A DNA stretch of 64,000 nucleotides from positions 124,001-188,000 of the forward strand of contig NZ_LVJH01000021.1 of the NCBI RefSeq assembly GCF_001637205.1, in the 5' to 3' direction. The number at the start of each line of letters is the position of its first letter. Position 1 is the stretch's first letter. The notes below the pieces were generated by a model. The model saw nothing but the letters and a program-made list of their open reading frames with translations, searched no databases and had not been told where the DNA came from. The position numbers and the translations under genes were made by a program. Positions 35,896 through 45,096 of the stretch are shown here, piece after piece. The stretch comes from Paenibacillus glacialis (lineage in GTDB: Bacteria; Bacillota; Bacilli; Paenibacillales; Paenibacillaceae).

Positions 35896-36815
35896 GGAAT
35901 CAGGTATATAATCGCTGCCGCGTGATATGCCCGGAACTAGGGAGAGCAATAATTCACCGTTGAGAACAAGTATGATCTGAGGGGGGGGGGGCGATTATTT
36001 ACCTCTCCTTTTAGTTTTGAAGTGAAAGCAAGGAGGATACCAAGAGCAGATCGATTGAAATGATTGGAAGAACATTGTAAATTGGTCTTTTATCATGGAA
36101 ATATCGGTGGAAATGCCTAGTTGGAGTGATATGATGGAGAAAGCTTTGGATGGGTTGCTTTATTAACGGAATCTGCGCAGCAATCGCGTCACGGGACCGG
36201 AGCGATATGATGATGTGATGAACACCTATATTAAAGTACAGCCCCAATGGGTCATGCTGATTAGGTAAATATGCCCCGTTATTGTTTGAGACAGCAGGTG
36301 GATAGGAGAGAAACGCTTGATATTCAAGGTTTTTTTTGTGGTTTTAGAAGTGTAAGATTTCTACTTAAAATTGTTACTTAGCTACTATGTGTACATGTTC
36401 CAGTTCCATGAGTAATGACAAGAAAGTAATTAGAAGTTTATGAAGCCTAATCGATTCTGTTGCGTGATATCATATACCATAAAGTTACATTGTATGAACA
36501 GGTGGGATCAGGAATCCGGAACTTCAAGTGATACGTTGATAATTGAAGTCCGTTTACAGTCGAGTGGAACTCAGTCGACTGATGGGGCTGGATCGGTACG
36601 AAGAATATTAATTGAATGGCTGAAAGCTGTTAAGGGGTAAAGTGGCGTTACATGTCATAACATTTTCAGGTTCCTCGTTTCTCAAAACTGATTAGAAGTG
36701 TGTCCTGCTCCCTTTGTCTAGTGCTTGTAAAAGTGGTATTATTCAAATAATATGCATGCTGGTGAGTCTAGGAGGCTGATCTCATGCCTCATTAAGAAAC
36801 TTGAGAGGTTGTCAC
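35896..36815. other. Non-coding or degenerate stretch with an 11-G run
   Basis: No supported gene. G11 at 35981-35991. Short frames such as MEISVEMPSWSDMMEKALDG (near 36096) and VTGPERYDDVMNTYIKVQPQ (near 36190) look like debris of coding sequence but match nothing I recognise. A T8 run at 36329 is preceded by no clear stem. Confidence 0.35.
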
Positions 36816-37493
36816 ATGTCAAAAACAATACTGATTGTAGAAGATGAGCCTATTTTACGGGAAATCATGAAAGATTATTTGCTTGAAGAAGGTTTTAAAG
36901 TGTTTGAAGCGGACGAAGGAAAAAAAGCTCTGGCTTTATTTCAAGATCATGAAGTGGATTTAATCATTTTGGATATTATGCTCCCTGAATTGGACGGATG
37001 GTCCGTGTGCAAACGCATCCGAAAGGTCTCCAATGTTCCGATTATCATGTTGACGGCCCGTTCGGATGAGGACGATACATTATTGGGTTTTGAATTAGGT
37101 GCCGACGACTACGTAACCAAACCGTACAGTCCTCCAATATTGCTGGCACGGGCAAAACGGCTTTTGGAAATCCGACAGATCCGGGAACAAGAGGATGATA
37201 CATTGTCCAGCAGCGGAATTTCGATCCATTTTCCGTCCCGAACCGTTTCGGTCGATGGGGAACATTGCAGCTTGACGCATACGGAATTTGAAATTTTGGC
37301 TTATTTGATGAAGAATAAAGGAATCATCATAACGAGAGAACAGTTGATTACAAAAATTTGGGGATATGATTTTGTCGGTGACGATCGCACGGTCAACAGC
37401 CATATCCGTAATCTGCGTTCCAAACTAGAGGAGCATGCCGAACATATTGTCACGGTCGTTCGATCAGGATATAAATTCGAGGAGCAGCCATGA
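36816..37493 (+). CDS. OmpR/PhoB-family response regulator
   Basis: 225 residues from ATG 36816 (GAGAGG upstream). Receiver domain with acidic pocket VEDE, phospho-acceptor Asp53 in LIILDIMLPELDG, Thr in MLTARS and Lys in YVTKPYSP. The C-terminal winged helix has LTHTEFEILAYLMKNKGIII and VGDDRTVNSHIRNLRSKLE. It overlaps the next gene by 4 bases, the normal layout for a kinase partner. That kinase is cut short and fused to a tetracycline-resistance fragment, so the regulator has lost its cognate partner. Confidence 0.9.
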   Translation: MSKTILIVEDEPILREIMKDYLLEEGFKVFEADEGKKALALFQDHEVDLIILDIMLPELDGWSVCKRIRKVSNVPIIMLTARSDEDDTLLGFELGADDYVTKPYSPPILLARAKRLLEIRQIREQEDDTLSSSGISIHFPSRTVSVDGEHCSLTHTEFEILAYLMKNKGIIITREQLITKIWGYDFVGDDRTVNSHIRNLRSKLEEHAEHIVTVVRSGYKFEEQP

Positions 37494-38317
37494 AAAGAAG
37501 TATTGTTTTTAAGCTGTTTCTATTAACGTCGGGATTATGCCTGTTCATTCTTGCTGTTATTTTTGTCGGGCAAACTGTATTTTTCAAACAATTTTATGTT
37601 CATCAAAAAGTAAAGGATGTTAAAGCAGCGTTTCAGGATTATGAACAAGACTACCTTAATCATGCCACGAATAAGCAGGCGATGGCAGAACTGGAGCAAG
37701 ACTTTTACCAAAAATATAACACCTGGATCACAACATTGGACGCCGAGGGAAATTTGAAGCATACTGACGATTTCTTCATGGAAATCAAGCTGGATCGTTC
37801 GGATGATTCTGCTCTTTCCAATAAAACGATAACCGTACCTCTCTATACTGTTATTAATGTAGAGGACTTCATCACCGATAATCCGTTCCTCACACCTTGG
37901 ATTAATGAAGGTGAACGGATTGCTATTGCTGGCGATTTTCGGAAGTTAACGCCTCTTGTGTTAATGAGAGCACTAGCTGAAGCAACCACCCAAATTTATG
38001 AACCCATTCATCGGTTCGAATTAGAGATCCCTGTTGATTCTCTAAGCAGGGTTTTATTTAAACTAACTCAAGCGTCTTCAACCTATCAGGATCCGATCCA
38101 GAATGACCAGGTATTCATGATACATGGCATGATCCCGATTAAGAACATTCAGCCATTCGAGAACCAGCTTCCGGGTTGGACCCAAGGTGAAGGTGTATTT
38201 CTATCAGAATTTCATGGCTATCAGCCTTTCAATGGTGAAGTGCCATTATGTACACGATACGACCATAATCCATTAAATCGGAAGGAATATCTCTTACATA
38301 CCTTGAATTCGATGTAA
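37490..38317 (+). CDS. Chimera: sensor-kinase N-terminus joined to Tet ribosomal-protection C-terminus
   Basis: 275 residues. Residues 1-~149 are a sensor-kinase input: one span (LFLLTSGLCLFILAVIFVG) and an extracellular loop that ends at NPFLTPWINEGERIAIAG. From about residue 150 the protein is the C-terminus of an EF-G-like tetracycline-resistance protein of OtrA/TetM type: DFRKLTPLVLMRALAEA, then YEPIHRFELEIPVDSLSRVL, and DHNPLNRKEYLLHTL at the end. The HAMP, histidine and ATPase parts of the kinase and the GTPase of the Tet protein are absent. One deletion joined the two genes in frame. Neither function can remain. Terminator follows. Confidence 0.85.
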   Translation: MKRSIVFKLFLLTSGLCLFILAVIFVGQTVFFKQFYVHQKVKDVKAAFQDYEQDYLNHATNKQAMAELEQDFYQKYNTWITTLDAEGNLKHTDDFFMEIKLDRSDDSALSNKTITVPLYTVINVEDFITDNPFLTPWINEGERIAIAGDFRKLTPLVLMRALAEATTQIYEPIHRFELEIPVDSLSRVLFKLTQASSTYQDPIQNDQVFMIHGMIPIKNIQPFENQLPGWTQGEGVFLSEFHGYQPFNGEVPLCTRYDHNPLNRKEYLLHTLNSM

Positions 38318-38332
38318 GTTGATAAAACCAGT

Positions 38333-38368
38333 AAAAAGCAGCGTACAGGTTTTGTACGCTGTTTTTTC
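38333..38368 (+). terminator. Intrinsic terminator of the Tet-protein end
   Basis: AAAAAGCAGCGTACA / TGTACGCTGTTTTTT, loop GGTTT. Confidence 0.9.
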
Positions 38369-38370
38369 TT

Positions 38371-39084
38371 TCATATAGGAGGATTAAAAATACTATCGTA
38401 AACAGCGGTTTTTTTTGAGTGTCTACTTAAAAGGGATAATACCATATCCGCGTAAAACGCGATTTTTTTGTTTTATCGGAACAGATTCTTGTCATTGCGC
38501 ATTGTCAAGAATCTGTTCCGATTGCCGTTTGAGGCCAAGAATATAGTCCGAATGTCGATAGAGATTAAAATGTACTATTACGCTTTATATGGAAAGGCTA
38601 ATTCTAGGAAAGCAGTTATATTAATCTTATTATGGCTCATTGCCTAAAACCAAAAAAATTATTATAGCTATGTCGGATTATAAAAATATGTACCGCTGAC
38701 CAAATTAGGCCAAGAATGAGTTCCGATAGTCGCTGATAATTAAGATAACAGGCAATTTACTTTAATTGCAATATCCATAGTATGGATTATATGGTAAGTT
38801 AAATTGAGATGTTTAGGCGGTAATAATTTCACTAATTGTAATAAAGTCTGTCGTGAATATAGATACGGTAATAGGGATCTGCGACAGGTGTCACAGATAA
38901 TACGTTAAGTGAAATTCACTAAATGAAAAGAATAACAGAATTAATCGGGTAGTGCCATTTTCAGTGCTAACTTTCAATAAGATATGCTTCAAGAGAGACA
39001 TTAGTGGTTTGTATACATTCAGTAATTTAATTATAAATTATCCAAATTTTAAAATAATCATAAATGAAAAAAGAAGGAGGATTT
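38371..39084. other. Non-coding stretch with dispersed-repeat copies
   Basis: No gene seen. CGCG-TAAAA-CGCG plus T7 hairpin (38450-38469); a 17-bp perfect inverted repeat ATCGGAACAGATTCTTG / CAAGAATCTGTTCCGAT (38475-38491 and 38506-38522); further forward repeat-family copies at 38533-38552 and 38708-38727. Confidence 0.6.
38475..38552. repeat. Repeat-family cluster with 17-bp inverted repeat
   Basis: One reverse and two forward copies of the CAAGAAT...TCCGAT unit lie within 78 bases; the first two form a perfect palindrome with a 14-base loop. Confidence 0.7.
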
Positions 39085-40254
39085 ATGAAAAAATTTATTA
39101 AGGCCGTTTTGGTTCTGGCAATGGTTCCCACACTTTTGACCGGCTGCATCTATTCCAATACAGTTGTGGATATTAACGAAAATGGGTCTGGCAGCGTAAA
39201 GTCAGTGGACGGATTTGACAAAAATATTTTAAACAAGCTGGGCAAAACTTATCAGGACTTTACCAGCAAGGACAACGAATCCTACGACATGAAGTACAAC
39301 GGAAAAAAGTACGTAGCAGGAACGTATGAGGACAAATTTTTAGGTCCGGATGACATGAACACAGCAGGAGTGGGTGCCATTTCCAGCGAGATGGGCATGG
39401 TGACGTTGACGAAGCTTAACGGAGGGTTGGAGCTCAAGCTCACACTTGCTCCGTTCATCAGCAAGGGTATGGGGTACGACCATAAGTTTCCAGAGTTCAA
39501 GGACATTTCTGACAGCACACTTCAGGGCATGAAGCTGAAGGACCTAATTGCACAGGACGTGCCAGGGCTGGTACTAAAGGCAAGATTCAACATGCCATAC
39601 AACGTTGTGCAGACCGCTGGCGGAACTGGAGGGGTTACGGTTAGCGGAAAGTCGATCCAGCTTGACTACCTGAAGATGATTGACTCCGGCAGCCGTGAGT
39701 GGAAGTTCCAAGCAATGAAGAATCCAGGAAGCATCGACCCAAACAGCACCATTTTTAAGGATGTAAAGAAAAATGCATGGTATGCAAAGGCTGTGCTTGC
39801 TGCTGCTGACAGAGGGTTTATGAAGGGGTTTGCTGACGGAACGTTCAAGCCAGACGGAACATTGACCATGGCGGAGCTTGCTAAGATTGCATCCGAGGTA
39901 TCCGGCAAGAGCATTCCAAACAATCCACAGTACTGGGCCAAGGGACACATCTTATTCGCACAGGATAGTGGATTATTCCTTGACAAGAAGGAAGCAACTG
40001 CAAAGAACTGGAACGTCCTAGCAACACGCGAGCAAGTCGTGCATGCAATTGCCATAGCAGCAGGTCAGCAAGATGTCAAAGAAGTATCCTCAAGCAGCAT
40101 TAAGGACTGGAACCAAATTGATAGCAGAATGAAGAACATCATTCTTTATGCGTATCAGGCAGGAATCGTTAATGGCAAATCTGGAGAAAAGTTCGAACCA
40201 AAGAGCATGGTAACACGTGCGGAGGTAGCCCAAATTTTGAGCAACATTAAGTAA
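39085..40254 (+). CDS. SLH-domain lipoprotein
   Basis: 389 residues from ATG 39085 (AAGAAGGAGG upstream). Lipobox LLTGC at about residue 20, so it is lipid-anchored. The N-terminal domain (YSNTVVDINENGSGSVKSVDGFDK) recalls LppM/DUF3153-type lipoproteins. The C-terminal half has SLH motifs: FKDVKKNAWYAKAVLAAADRGFMKGF, ADGTFKPDGTLTMAELAKI and YAYQAGIVNGKSGEKFEPKS. Codon choice (strong preference for GAC, AAG and GCA) differs from neighbours, again suggesting transfer. A protein with both a lipid anchor and SLH domains would bridge membrane and wall. Confidence 0.75.
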   Translation: MKKFIKAVLVLAMVPTLLTGCIYSNTVVDINENGSGSVKSVDGFDKNILNKLGKTYQDFTSKDNESYDMKYNGKKYVAGTYEDKFLGPDDMNTAGVGAISSEMGMVTLTKLNGGLELKLTLAPFISKGMGYDHKFPEFKDISDSTLQGMKLKDLIAQDVPGLVLKARFNMPYNVVQTAGGTGGVTVSGKSIQLDYLKMIDSGSREWKFQAMKNPGSIDPNSTIFKDVKKNAWYAKAVLAAADRGFMKGFADGTFKPDGTLTMAELAKIASEVSGKSIPNNPQYWAKGHILFAQDSGLFLDKKEATAKNWNVLATREQVVHAIAIAAGQQDVKEVSSSSIKDWNQIDSRMKNIILYAYQAGIVNGKSGEKFEPKSMVTRAEVAQILSNIK

Positions 40255-40350
40255 TCAAAGAAATAAAAGCAATTCAATTTCAACCTAATAAATTACAGAT
40301 AGTTAATACAGCGCTAGTGCTATAATGTATGAATGTGCGAGTGGAGATAT

Positions 40351-40482
40351 TATGCAGGTGGGGCAGCGACTTTTCATACGGTAGATGGTGGACACTTTTT
40401 TATTACAGAGAATTATGGACCCGTTGTGGATAATATCAAGCAAACATTGACAATATCGGATAAAATTCTAGAAATGCAATGA
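40351..40482 (+). pseudogene. Thioesterase-like C-terminal remnant
   Basis: The open frame ends GAATFHTVDGGHFFITENYG then VVDNIKQTL and a stop at 40480-40482. The DGGHFFI segment with its catalytic His and the following helix is the C-terminus of type II thioesterases (alpha/beta hydrolases of non-ribosomal peptide clusters). No upstream part is found. Confidence 0.5.
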
Positions 40483-40543
40483 TAGATCGTTTTATTGTGA
40501 ACTAATCTTCATTTATCTTAATTGGAAAAGAGGTTTTGAATCA

Positions 40544-40768
40544 ATGAATAGCAATATTATTTGGGGGATAGTATTATTAGCGCTGAGTTTGTTTCTTAAG
40601 CCATTATTGGCGATTGTGGGGCTGAATGAAAGGTTGTTCGGATTGCACTGGCAAGGTGAAACTGTGTTTTCATTGAGTCCATTCTTAGTTCGGATTATTC
40701 TAGCAGTAATTGGGATTATCATGCTTATCATCGGCGGTATGCAAGTTGCAAAGCAGAATAATAAATAG
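40544..40768 (+). CDS. Small two-span membrane protein
   Basis: 74 residues with two hydrophobic segments (IIWGIVLLALSLFLKPLLAIVG and FLVRIILAVIGIIMLIIGGMQVA) separated by a short polar loop. AAAAGAGG lies upstream of ATG. Function unknown; similar tiny proteins are frequent in Bacillales. Confidence 0.6.
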   Translation: MNSNIIWGIVLLALSLFLKPLLAIVGLNERLFGLHWQGETVFSLSPFLVRIILAVIGIIMLIIGGMQVAKQNNK

Positions 40769-41405
40769 TTGAAAGGATAGAGAGCAAACAATTGATCTTG
40801 CTACAATATTGAACATTGTACAGATATATTAGGACAAAAAAGTACTAAAAGAAATGATTAACCAATTTTCAGTAAGTAATTTTCATTATCTTCATATATC
40901 GTACAGGTGGGATTGATAATTAGAAAAAGGCTGATCTATTCTTGTTGAAGATCAGCTTTTATTGTACTCTGAATAAAGAGAAGAAGAGAACACACATAAC
41001 GGCAATCGGAATAGATTTTTGTCATTTATCGGAACATATTCTTGTCATCCGACATTTGCATAACAATCAAAAATAATTACTGTCAGGTATGAAATAGGTT
41101 TCGATCAACGGACACTAGAGTACGATAAATAGAGAATGAACACTAAGATCCACATTTTAAAACGCAAATAACATTCGAAGAATCCATTGATGTTCGATAG
41201 ATATAAGGGAATTAACGGACACCAATGGAATTTAAAAATATTACACAGACGCTTATTCACAAAACCCGTATTTTGTACATATGTATATATCTAAATTTAG
41301 GCCCTTCTTTTTAGGATAATTAATGTCCAATGTCCAAGGACATTAATGTGCCTACAATGTGTCTTGATTGGATGTTGTCTCTCTCCAGCTGAATTCCCGT
41401 ACTAT
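40769..41405. other. Non-coding stretch holding transposon-end-like repeats
   Basis: No gene seen. A hairpin AAAGGCTGATC / GATCAGCTTTT (40924-40960) could end the small membrane protein transcript. Reverse copies of the dispersed repeat lie at 41000-41023 and 41028-41046. TTAATGTCC / GGACATTAA (41320-41346) runs into GCCTACAATGTGTCT, shared with 49513-49527. Confidence 0.55.
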
Positions 41406-41732
41406 TCATACAATAATTCCACGTAAAAAAAGAAAAAGCTGCCGAATTTCTCTTTCAAGTGCCTCAGGCAATTGATCCAACGAATAAATGTTATCCAAGA
41501 CCGGATGTATTTTATGTTCTTCCACAAGCTTCAGCATATTTTCAAAGTCTTGCGGACTTCCCATTGTTGATCCCATTACTGAAATTTCCTTAACCGTTAG
41601 ATTAGGTAAAAACAGATTCGGCACGGGACCTCTTGTGGCTCCAAAGCTAACGATTCGACTAATTTCCTTCCCGAAATTTAGTGCACAATCCTGCAGGATC
41701 TTATGAGGGTCGTAGGACATTCCCTTTAACAT
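41406..41732 (-). pseudogene. Zinc-type alcohol dehydrogenase C-terminal remnant
   Basis: The frame ISRIVSFGATRGPVPNLFLP, VKEISVMGSTMGSPQDFENML and HKIHPVLDNIYSLDQLPEALE is the C-terminal third of an MDR-type zinc-binding alcohol dehydrogenase. The normal ending (MxxGxxFGKIVL) is lost to a frameshift, and the N-terminal two thirds including the zinc ligands are absent. Confidence 0.75.
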
Positions 41733-41824
41733 TACGGCAATATACTAGATCCATCCTTGTACACCCAACTTAATGGACATATAGTTTTTCTTTCATGGCT
41801 GAGACCAGTCTCTACTATCTCAAC

Positions 41825-41852
41825 AAAGGGCTACCTTACGGCAGCCCTTTCA
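41825..41852 (-). terminator. Terminator of the marR-like gene
   Basis: AAAGGGCTACC / GCAGCCCTTT with a short loop; downstream of the minus-strand regulator. Confidence 0.6.
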
Positions 41853-41928
41853 TTATTGAACTATAGCCGTCCCTTTAGCGTAACAGATTAATCAATTATT
41901 AATTGTGCAATCTTAATTTGTTGGAACT

Positions 41929-42630
41929 TTAATCCTCATACACTGAAAAAAATACATCGTTAAGAATCGCTTTCGCTTTCTTTAAGTTACGGGAATCCAG
42001 CTTATTGAGCAACTCAATGACTTCGTTAATTTCATCGGAATCTGTTGTTTCCTTATCATTGTCTGACTCTACATTCGTGTGCGGCGCTCTATTACTGAGT
42101 GCGTTTGATTCTTTGTTTGTCTCCGAATGAATCCATGATGTGTGCAAGGTCTCTTGAAGAATATTGACTAGAAATCGCAATTCATCTTTGTTATAACGTT
42201 GCAAGAAATGATTAATCCCAATATCAATTTGATCATGTAGGGTTTGATGCAATACGTTAATCTCTTTTCCTAATTGTGTGGTGCGGAACAGAATTTCCTT
42301 TCTATTGTCAGGGAGATATTCAAAATCAATGATTTTTTTATCTGCAAGTCTTCTCGTGATTTTAGAGACATTCCCTTTTGAGAATCCGAATTGTTTTGAA
42401 ATGGTAATACCATTAACAGGCTCTAGCTCACCAATGGCATTAAGCACATGCAGCATCTTAACAGTCATATCTTTCACCAGTTGAGCGATTACAGGAGTAG
42501 GACTATTCTGAATAAGCCATTGTCTCTCTAGGCCATCGTCTCTTTGGATTTTATTTTGTAGATCGGTTACTGACACAATCAAGTCTTTAATTAATCGATC
42601 CTTAGTTTGTTTTCCCGGTTCGTTTAACAT
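41929..42630 (-). CDS. MarR-family regulator with long C-terminal extension
   Basis: 233 residues from ATG 42630 (GGAGGAAAACAA upstream; the longer frame to 42723 runs into the operators). The winged helix (EPVNGITISKQFGFSKGNVSKITRRLADKKIIDFEYLPDNRKEILFRTTQLGKEI) is typical MarR, with the DNR wing. About 70 extra acidic residues follow the usual dimer helices. Divergent from a FAD monooxygenase with three matching palindromes between them, so it probably represses that gene and itself and is released by the enzyme's substrate. Confidence 0.85.
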   Translation of the reverse strand: MLNEPGKQTKDRLIKDLIVSVTDLQNKIQRDDGLERQWLIQNSPTPVIAQLVKDMTVKMLHVLNAIGELEPVNGITISKQFGFSKGNVSKITRRLADKKIIDFEYLPDNRKEILFRTTQLGKEINVLHQTLHDQIDIGINHFLQRYNKDELRFLVNILQETLHTSWIHSETNKESNALSNRAPHTNVESDNDKETTDSDEINEVIELLNKLDSRNLKKAKAILNDVFFSVYED

Positions 42631-42690
42631 TTGTTTTCCTCCGATATTGTAAGCTAAAACCAGTATATCAAGAGTACATATACAAATAAA

Positions 42691-42769
42691 GTTTCCATGA
42701 AACATTATTGACGTAAACAGCAAGCTTCATGTATTATTGTTTCTAAGAAACATAAAGTTTCATGGAAAC
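42691..42769. promoter_or_regulatory. Three GTTTC-N3-GAAAC operators in the divergent promoter region
   Basis: GTTTCCATGAAAC (42691-42703), GTTTCTAAGAAAC (42739-42751) and GTTTCATGGAAAC (42757-42769). Each has perfect 5-bp arms. They flank a plausible plus-strand promoter TTGACG (42708-42713), 18 bases, TATTAT (42732-42737). Confidence 0.8.
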
Positions 42770-42820
42770 TAAATCAATAAGCATTTTGTATTTATTTTGC
42801 TCAGAGAGGAAACTAAACAA

Positions 42821-44389
42821 ATGACGAACTTTGAATTAATAAGCAAGTTATCGAATACCGATCACCAGGATATCGATGTACTTATCGCCGGTGCTGGCCC
42901 AACAGGATCCACGTTGGCAGCCGACCTTCTAAGGCGCGGCCTTCGTGTCCGACTGATTGACAAGGCACCACACGCATTCAAAGGCTCCCGTGCAAAGGGA
43001 GTTCAACCTCGTACTTTGGAGGTCTTTGAAGACCTCGGGATATTAAATGAGGCTTTCGCTGAAGGAGGAGCATATCCTCTTACTGGCGTCCATATCGGGC
43101 CGTTCTCATTGCCGTGGCGTATGATACAGCGGAATAAACCGACTCAAAGCGTACCATATCCAAACACCCTATTGCTACCGCAGCTCCGCACCGACGCCAT
43201 CTTGCATCGCCTGATCGATCGCCTCGGGCTTAAAATTGAGTTCGGCATCGCTGTGGAGGGTTTCGAACAAGATTCCGATTGGGTAATTGCGAAACTCTCT
43301 TCCGGGGAGAACATCCGCTGCAGATATTTGGTTGGGGCCGATGGAGCTTCAAGCACTGTTCGCAAAGCTGCGGGTATTGAGTTCGTCGGTGAGACCAACG
43401 AATCCGACAAATGGCTGATTGTCGACGGTATGGTTGACAATCTGTCACGCAACCGATGGCATATGTGGCCACGCCTACATGGTAAGTCAGTCGCAGTATG
43501 CCCACTGCCCCATTCTGACCAATTTCAAATCATGATTCGGCTGAAAACGGACGAGACGGCTGTTCTCGATGAAGCCGCATTGACAGCTCAGTTCTATACT
43601 CTCACTGGGTTGCGGTTACATGGCATCACTTGGTCCTCTGTGTTCCGACCCAATATTCGGCTCGCAAAGCACTACCGGGCAGGCAGGGTCTTCTTGGCAG
43701 GCGACGCCGCCCACGTTCATACACCAGCCGGAGGGCAGGGGCTCAACACAGGCGTGCAGGATGCATACAATCTCGGTTGGAAATTAGGTCAGGTCATCTC
43801 CGGGGCTCCCGACACCCTCCTCGACAGCTACGAAGCAGAACGCCAGCCGATTGCTGCTCGTGTTCTTGGTAAATCAAGTGAGCTTTACTCTGGCCTAGAC
43901 AAACGCCGTCTCTCCAGCCTCAAGCGTGGGGATGAGGAACGACAGCTCGGAATTTCATACCACGCTGGGCCACTCGCCCCCGCAGACACCGCGATCACCA
44001 AGACCTTGAAAGTGGGAGACCGAGCACCGGACGCACCTTGTATCGGTCCTGGTGGGGCACGACGACTATTTGACCTATACCACGGCTCCCATTTCACTTT
44101 GCTTGCCTTCGGAGCCAATGCCGCCAAGGCACTTCCTGAACTGATTTGGTCTACTTCTGGTGCCGACTTGCACAGATACATTGTAGGCAATGGAAGTGTC
44201 AACGACACTTCCATTAAAGACACCACAGGCAATCTGAAAAGAATTTACGGCATTACCAATGATATGTTGGTATTGATACGACCTGACGGTTACATTGGAA
44301 ACATCATCGCGAACAACTGGAAGGGTGCTTTCGATAATATTACCATGAAGATTACCCCATCACAGTCCAAAGCGATGCAATCAAACTGA
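42821..44389 (+). CDS. FAD-dependent aromatic-type monooxygenase
   Basis: 522 residues from ATG 42821 (AGAGAGG upstream). FAD-binding motifs of the PheA/TfdB class A hydroxylases: VLIAGAGPTGSTLAADLLRRG (GxGxxG), then YLVGADGASSTVRKAAGIEF (DG motif) and VFLAGDAAHVHTPAGGQGLNTGVQDAYNLGWKL (GD motif). The C-terminal thioredoxin-like domain is intact. Such enzymes hydroxylate phenols, polyketides or antibiotics such as rifampicin or tetracycline using NAD(P)H and O2. Higher GC than its surroundings suggests acquisition. Under the MarR regulator's operators; the substrate is unknown. Confidence 0.88.
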   Translation: MTNFELISKLSNTDHQDIDVLIAGAGPTGSTLAADLLRRGLRVRLIDKAPHAFKGSRAKGVQPRTLEVFEDLGILNEAFAEGGAYPLTGVHIGPFSLPWRMIQRNKPTQSVPYPNTLLLPQLRTDAILHRLIDRLGLKIEFGIAVEGFEQDSDWVIAKLSSGENIRCRYLVGADGASSTVRKAAGIEFVGETNESDKWLIVDGMVDNLSRNRWHMWPRLHGKSVAVCPLPHSDQFQIMIRLKTDETAVLDEAALTAQFYTLTGLRLHGITWSSVFRPNIRLAKHYRAGRVFLAGDAAHVHTPAGGQGLNTGVQDAYNLGWKLGQVISGAPDTLLDSYEAERQPIAARVLGKSSELYSGLDKRRLSSLKRGDEERQLGISYHAGPLAPADTAITKTLKVGDRAPDAPCIGPGGARRLFDLYHGSHFTLLAFGANAAKALPELIWSTSGADLHRYIVGNGSVNDTSIKDTTGNLKRIYGITNDMLVLIRPDGYIGNIIANNWKGAFDNITMKITPSQSKAMQSN

Positions 44390-44609
44390 AACATTCAGTC
44401 AGAGCTTGATTGTCATATTCCTATACAAGTATGTAATTAATCCTCCAAATAGATAAACAGGCTGCCGAGCTATCGGTAGCCTAGTCGTTGCGATATTCTG
44501 CCCGGGAGCTTAATATGATTACCTCTTTATTTGTATCCAATTAGGAATTCGATCAAAATCAACCTTAATTGAAAAAATTGTATATCTTCATGAATATGTT
44601 TTCTATAGT
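44390..44609. other. Intergenic stretch with one hairpin
   Basis: AGGCTGCCGA / TCGGTAGCCT (44460-44483) may end the monooxygenase transcript, although no T-run follows. Nothing else seen. Confidence 0.4.
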
Positions 44610-44726
44610 CTATTCCTTGGGGACTATTTCTTTCTTAGCTCCCTCCTCAGAGATTTCAAGCCAATTAAAAATGGAGTCTTGATCAATTGTTTCAATGGGT
44701 ATTTTGCGTTGAAATAATTGATTCAT
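44610..44726 (-). CDS. Short ORF, 38 residues, likely debris
   Basis: MNQLFQRKIPIETIDQDSIF then NWLEISEEGAKKEIVPKE. No ribosome site precedes it. It follows the truncated frame 44771-45094 by 45 bases in the same direction, so the two may have been an operon. Unknown. Confidence 0.25.
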   Translation of the reverse strand: MNQLFQRKIPIETIDQDSIFNWLEISEEGAKKEIVPKE

Positions 44727-44770
44727 TATATGTTAGAGTTGCTATTGTCTTTTAGCAGTTCAAATCATCT

Positions 44771-45094
44771 TTATTCAGAGGAAGTCCAAACAAGATACAA
44801 GAGTTTTCCTTCAACTACATCGAGATTGGCATAGATATTTTTTGTCATAGTACCCTGTGTTTTTAAGAGTACTAAATTAAAGAGAAGAGAGTAAGATAAT
44901 TTAGGATCCGTTGTTTTATATCCAGTATAATTATGAAGAATTTCGGGATAAATTTCACTTAATACATATTCTTGTGCTTCATATATTGAAGAGAATGTTT
45001 TTGTTTCTTCATACCAGATTATAGAAGTTGATTTACTTTTTTCAAAAAAATTATTACTATCTGTATTTGTAAATAAAATTTCACTATATCCATT
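44771..45094 (-). pseudogene. 5'-truncated unknown gene
   Basis: An open frame of 108 codons without a start codon: ILFTNTDSNNFFEKSKSTSI, then EAQEYVLSEIYPEILHNYTG and a terminal KNIYANLDVVEGKLLYLVWT. The composition is protein-like and AT-rich. At its 5' edge the sequence changes abruptly to the tail of a sugar dehydrogenase on the other strand. The family is not recognised. Confidence 0.5.
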
Positions 45095-45096
45095 TC

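Noticed and set aside
36440..36640. 66-codon ORF before the response regulator
   Set aside because: No ribosome site and no protein-like pattern; the surrounding stretch looks degenerate.
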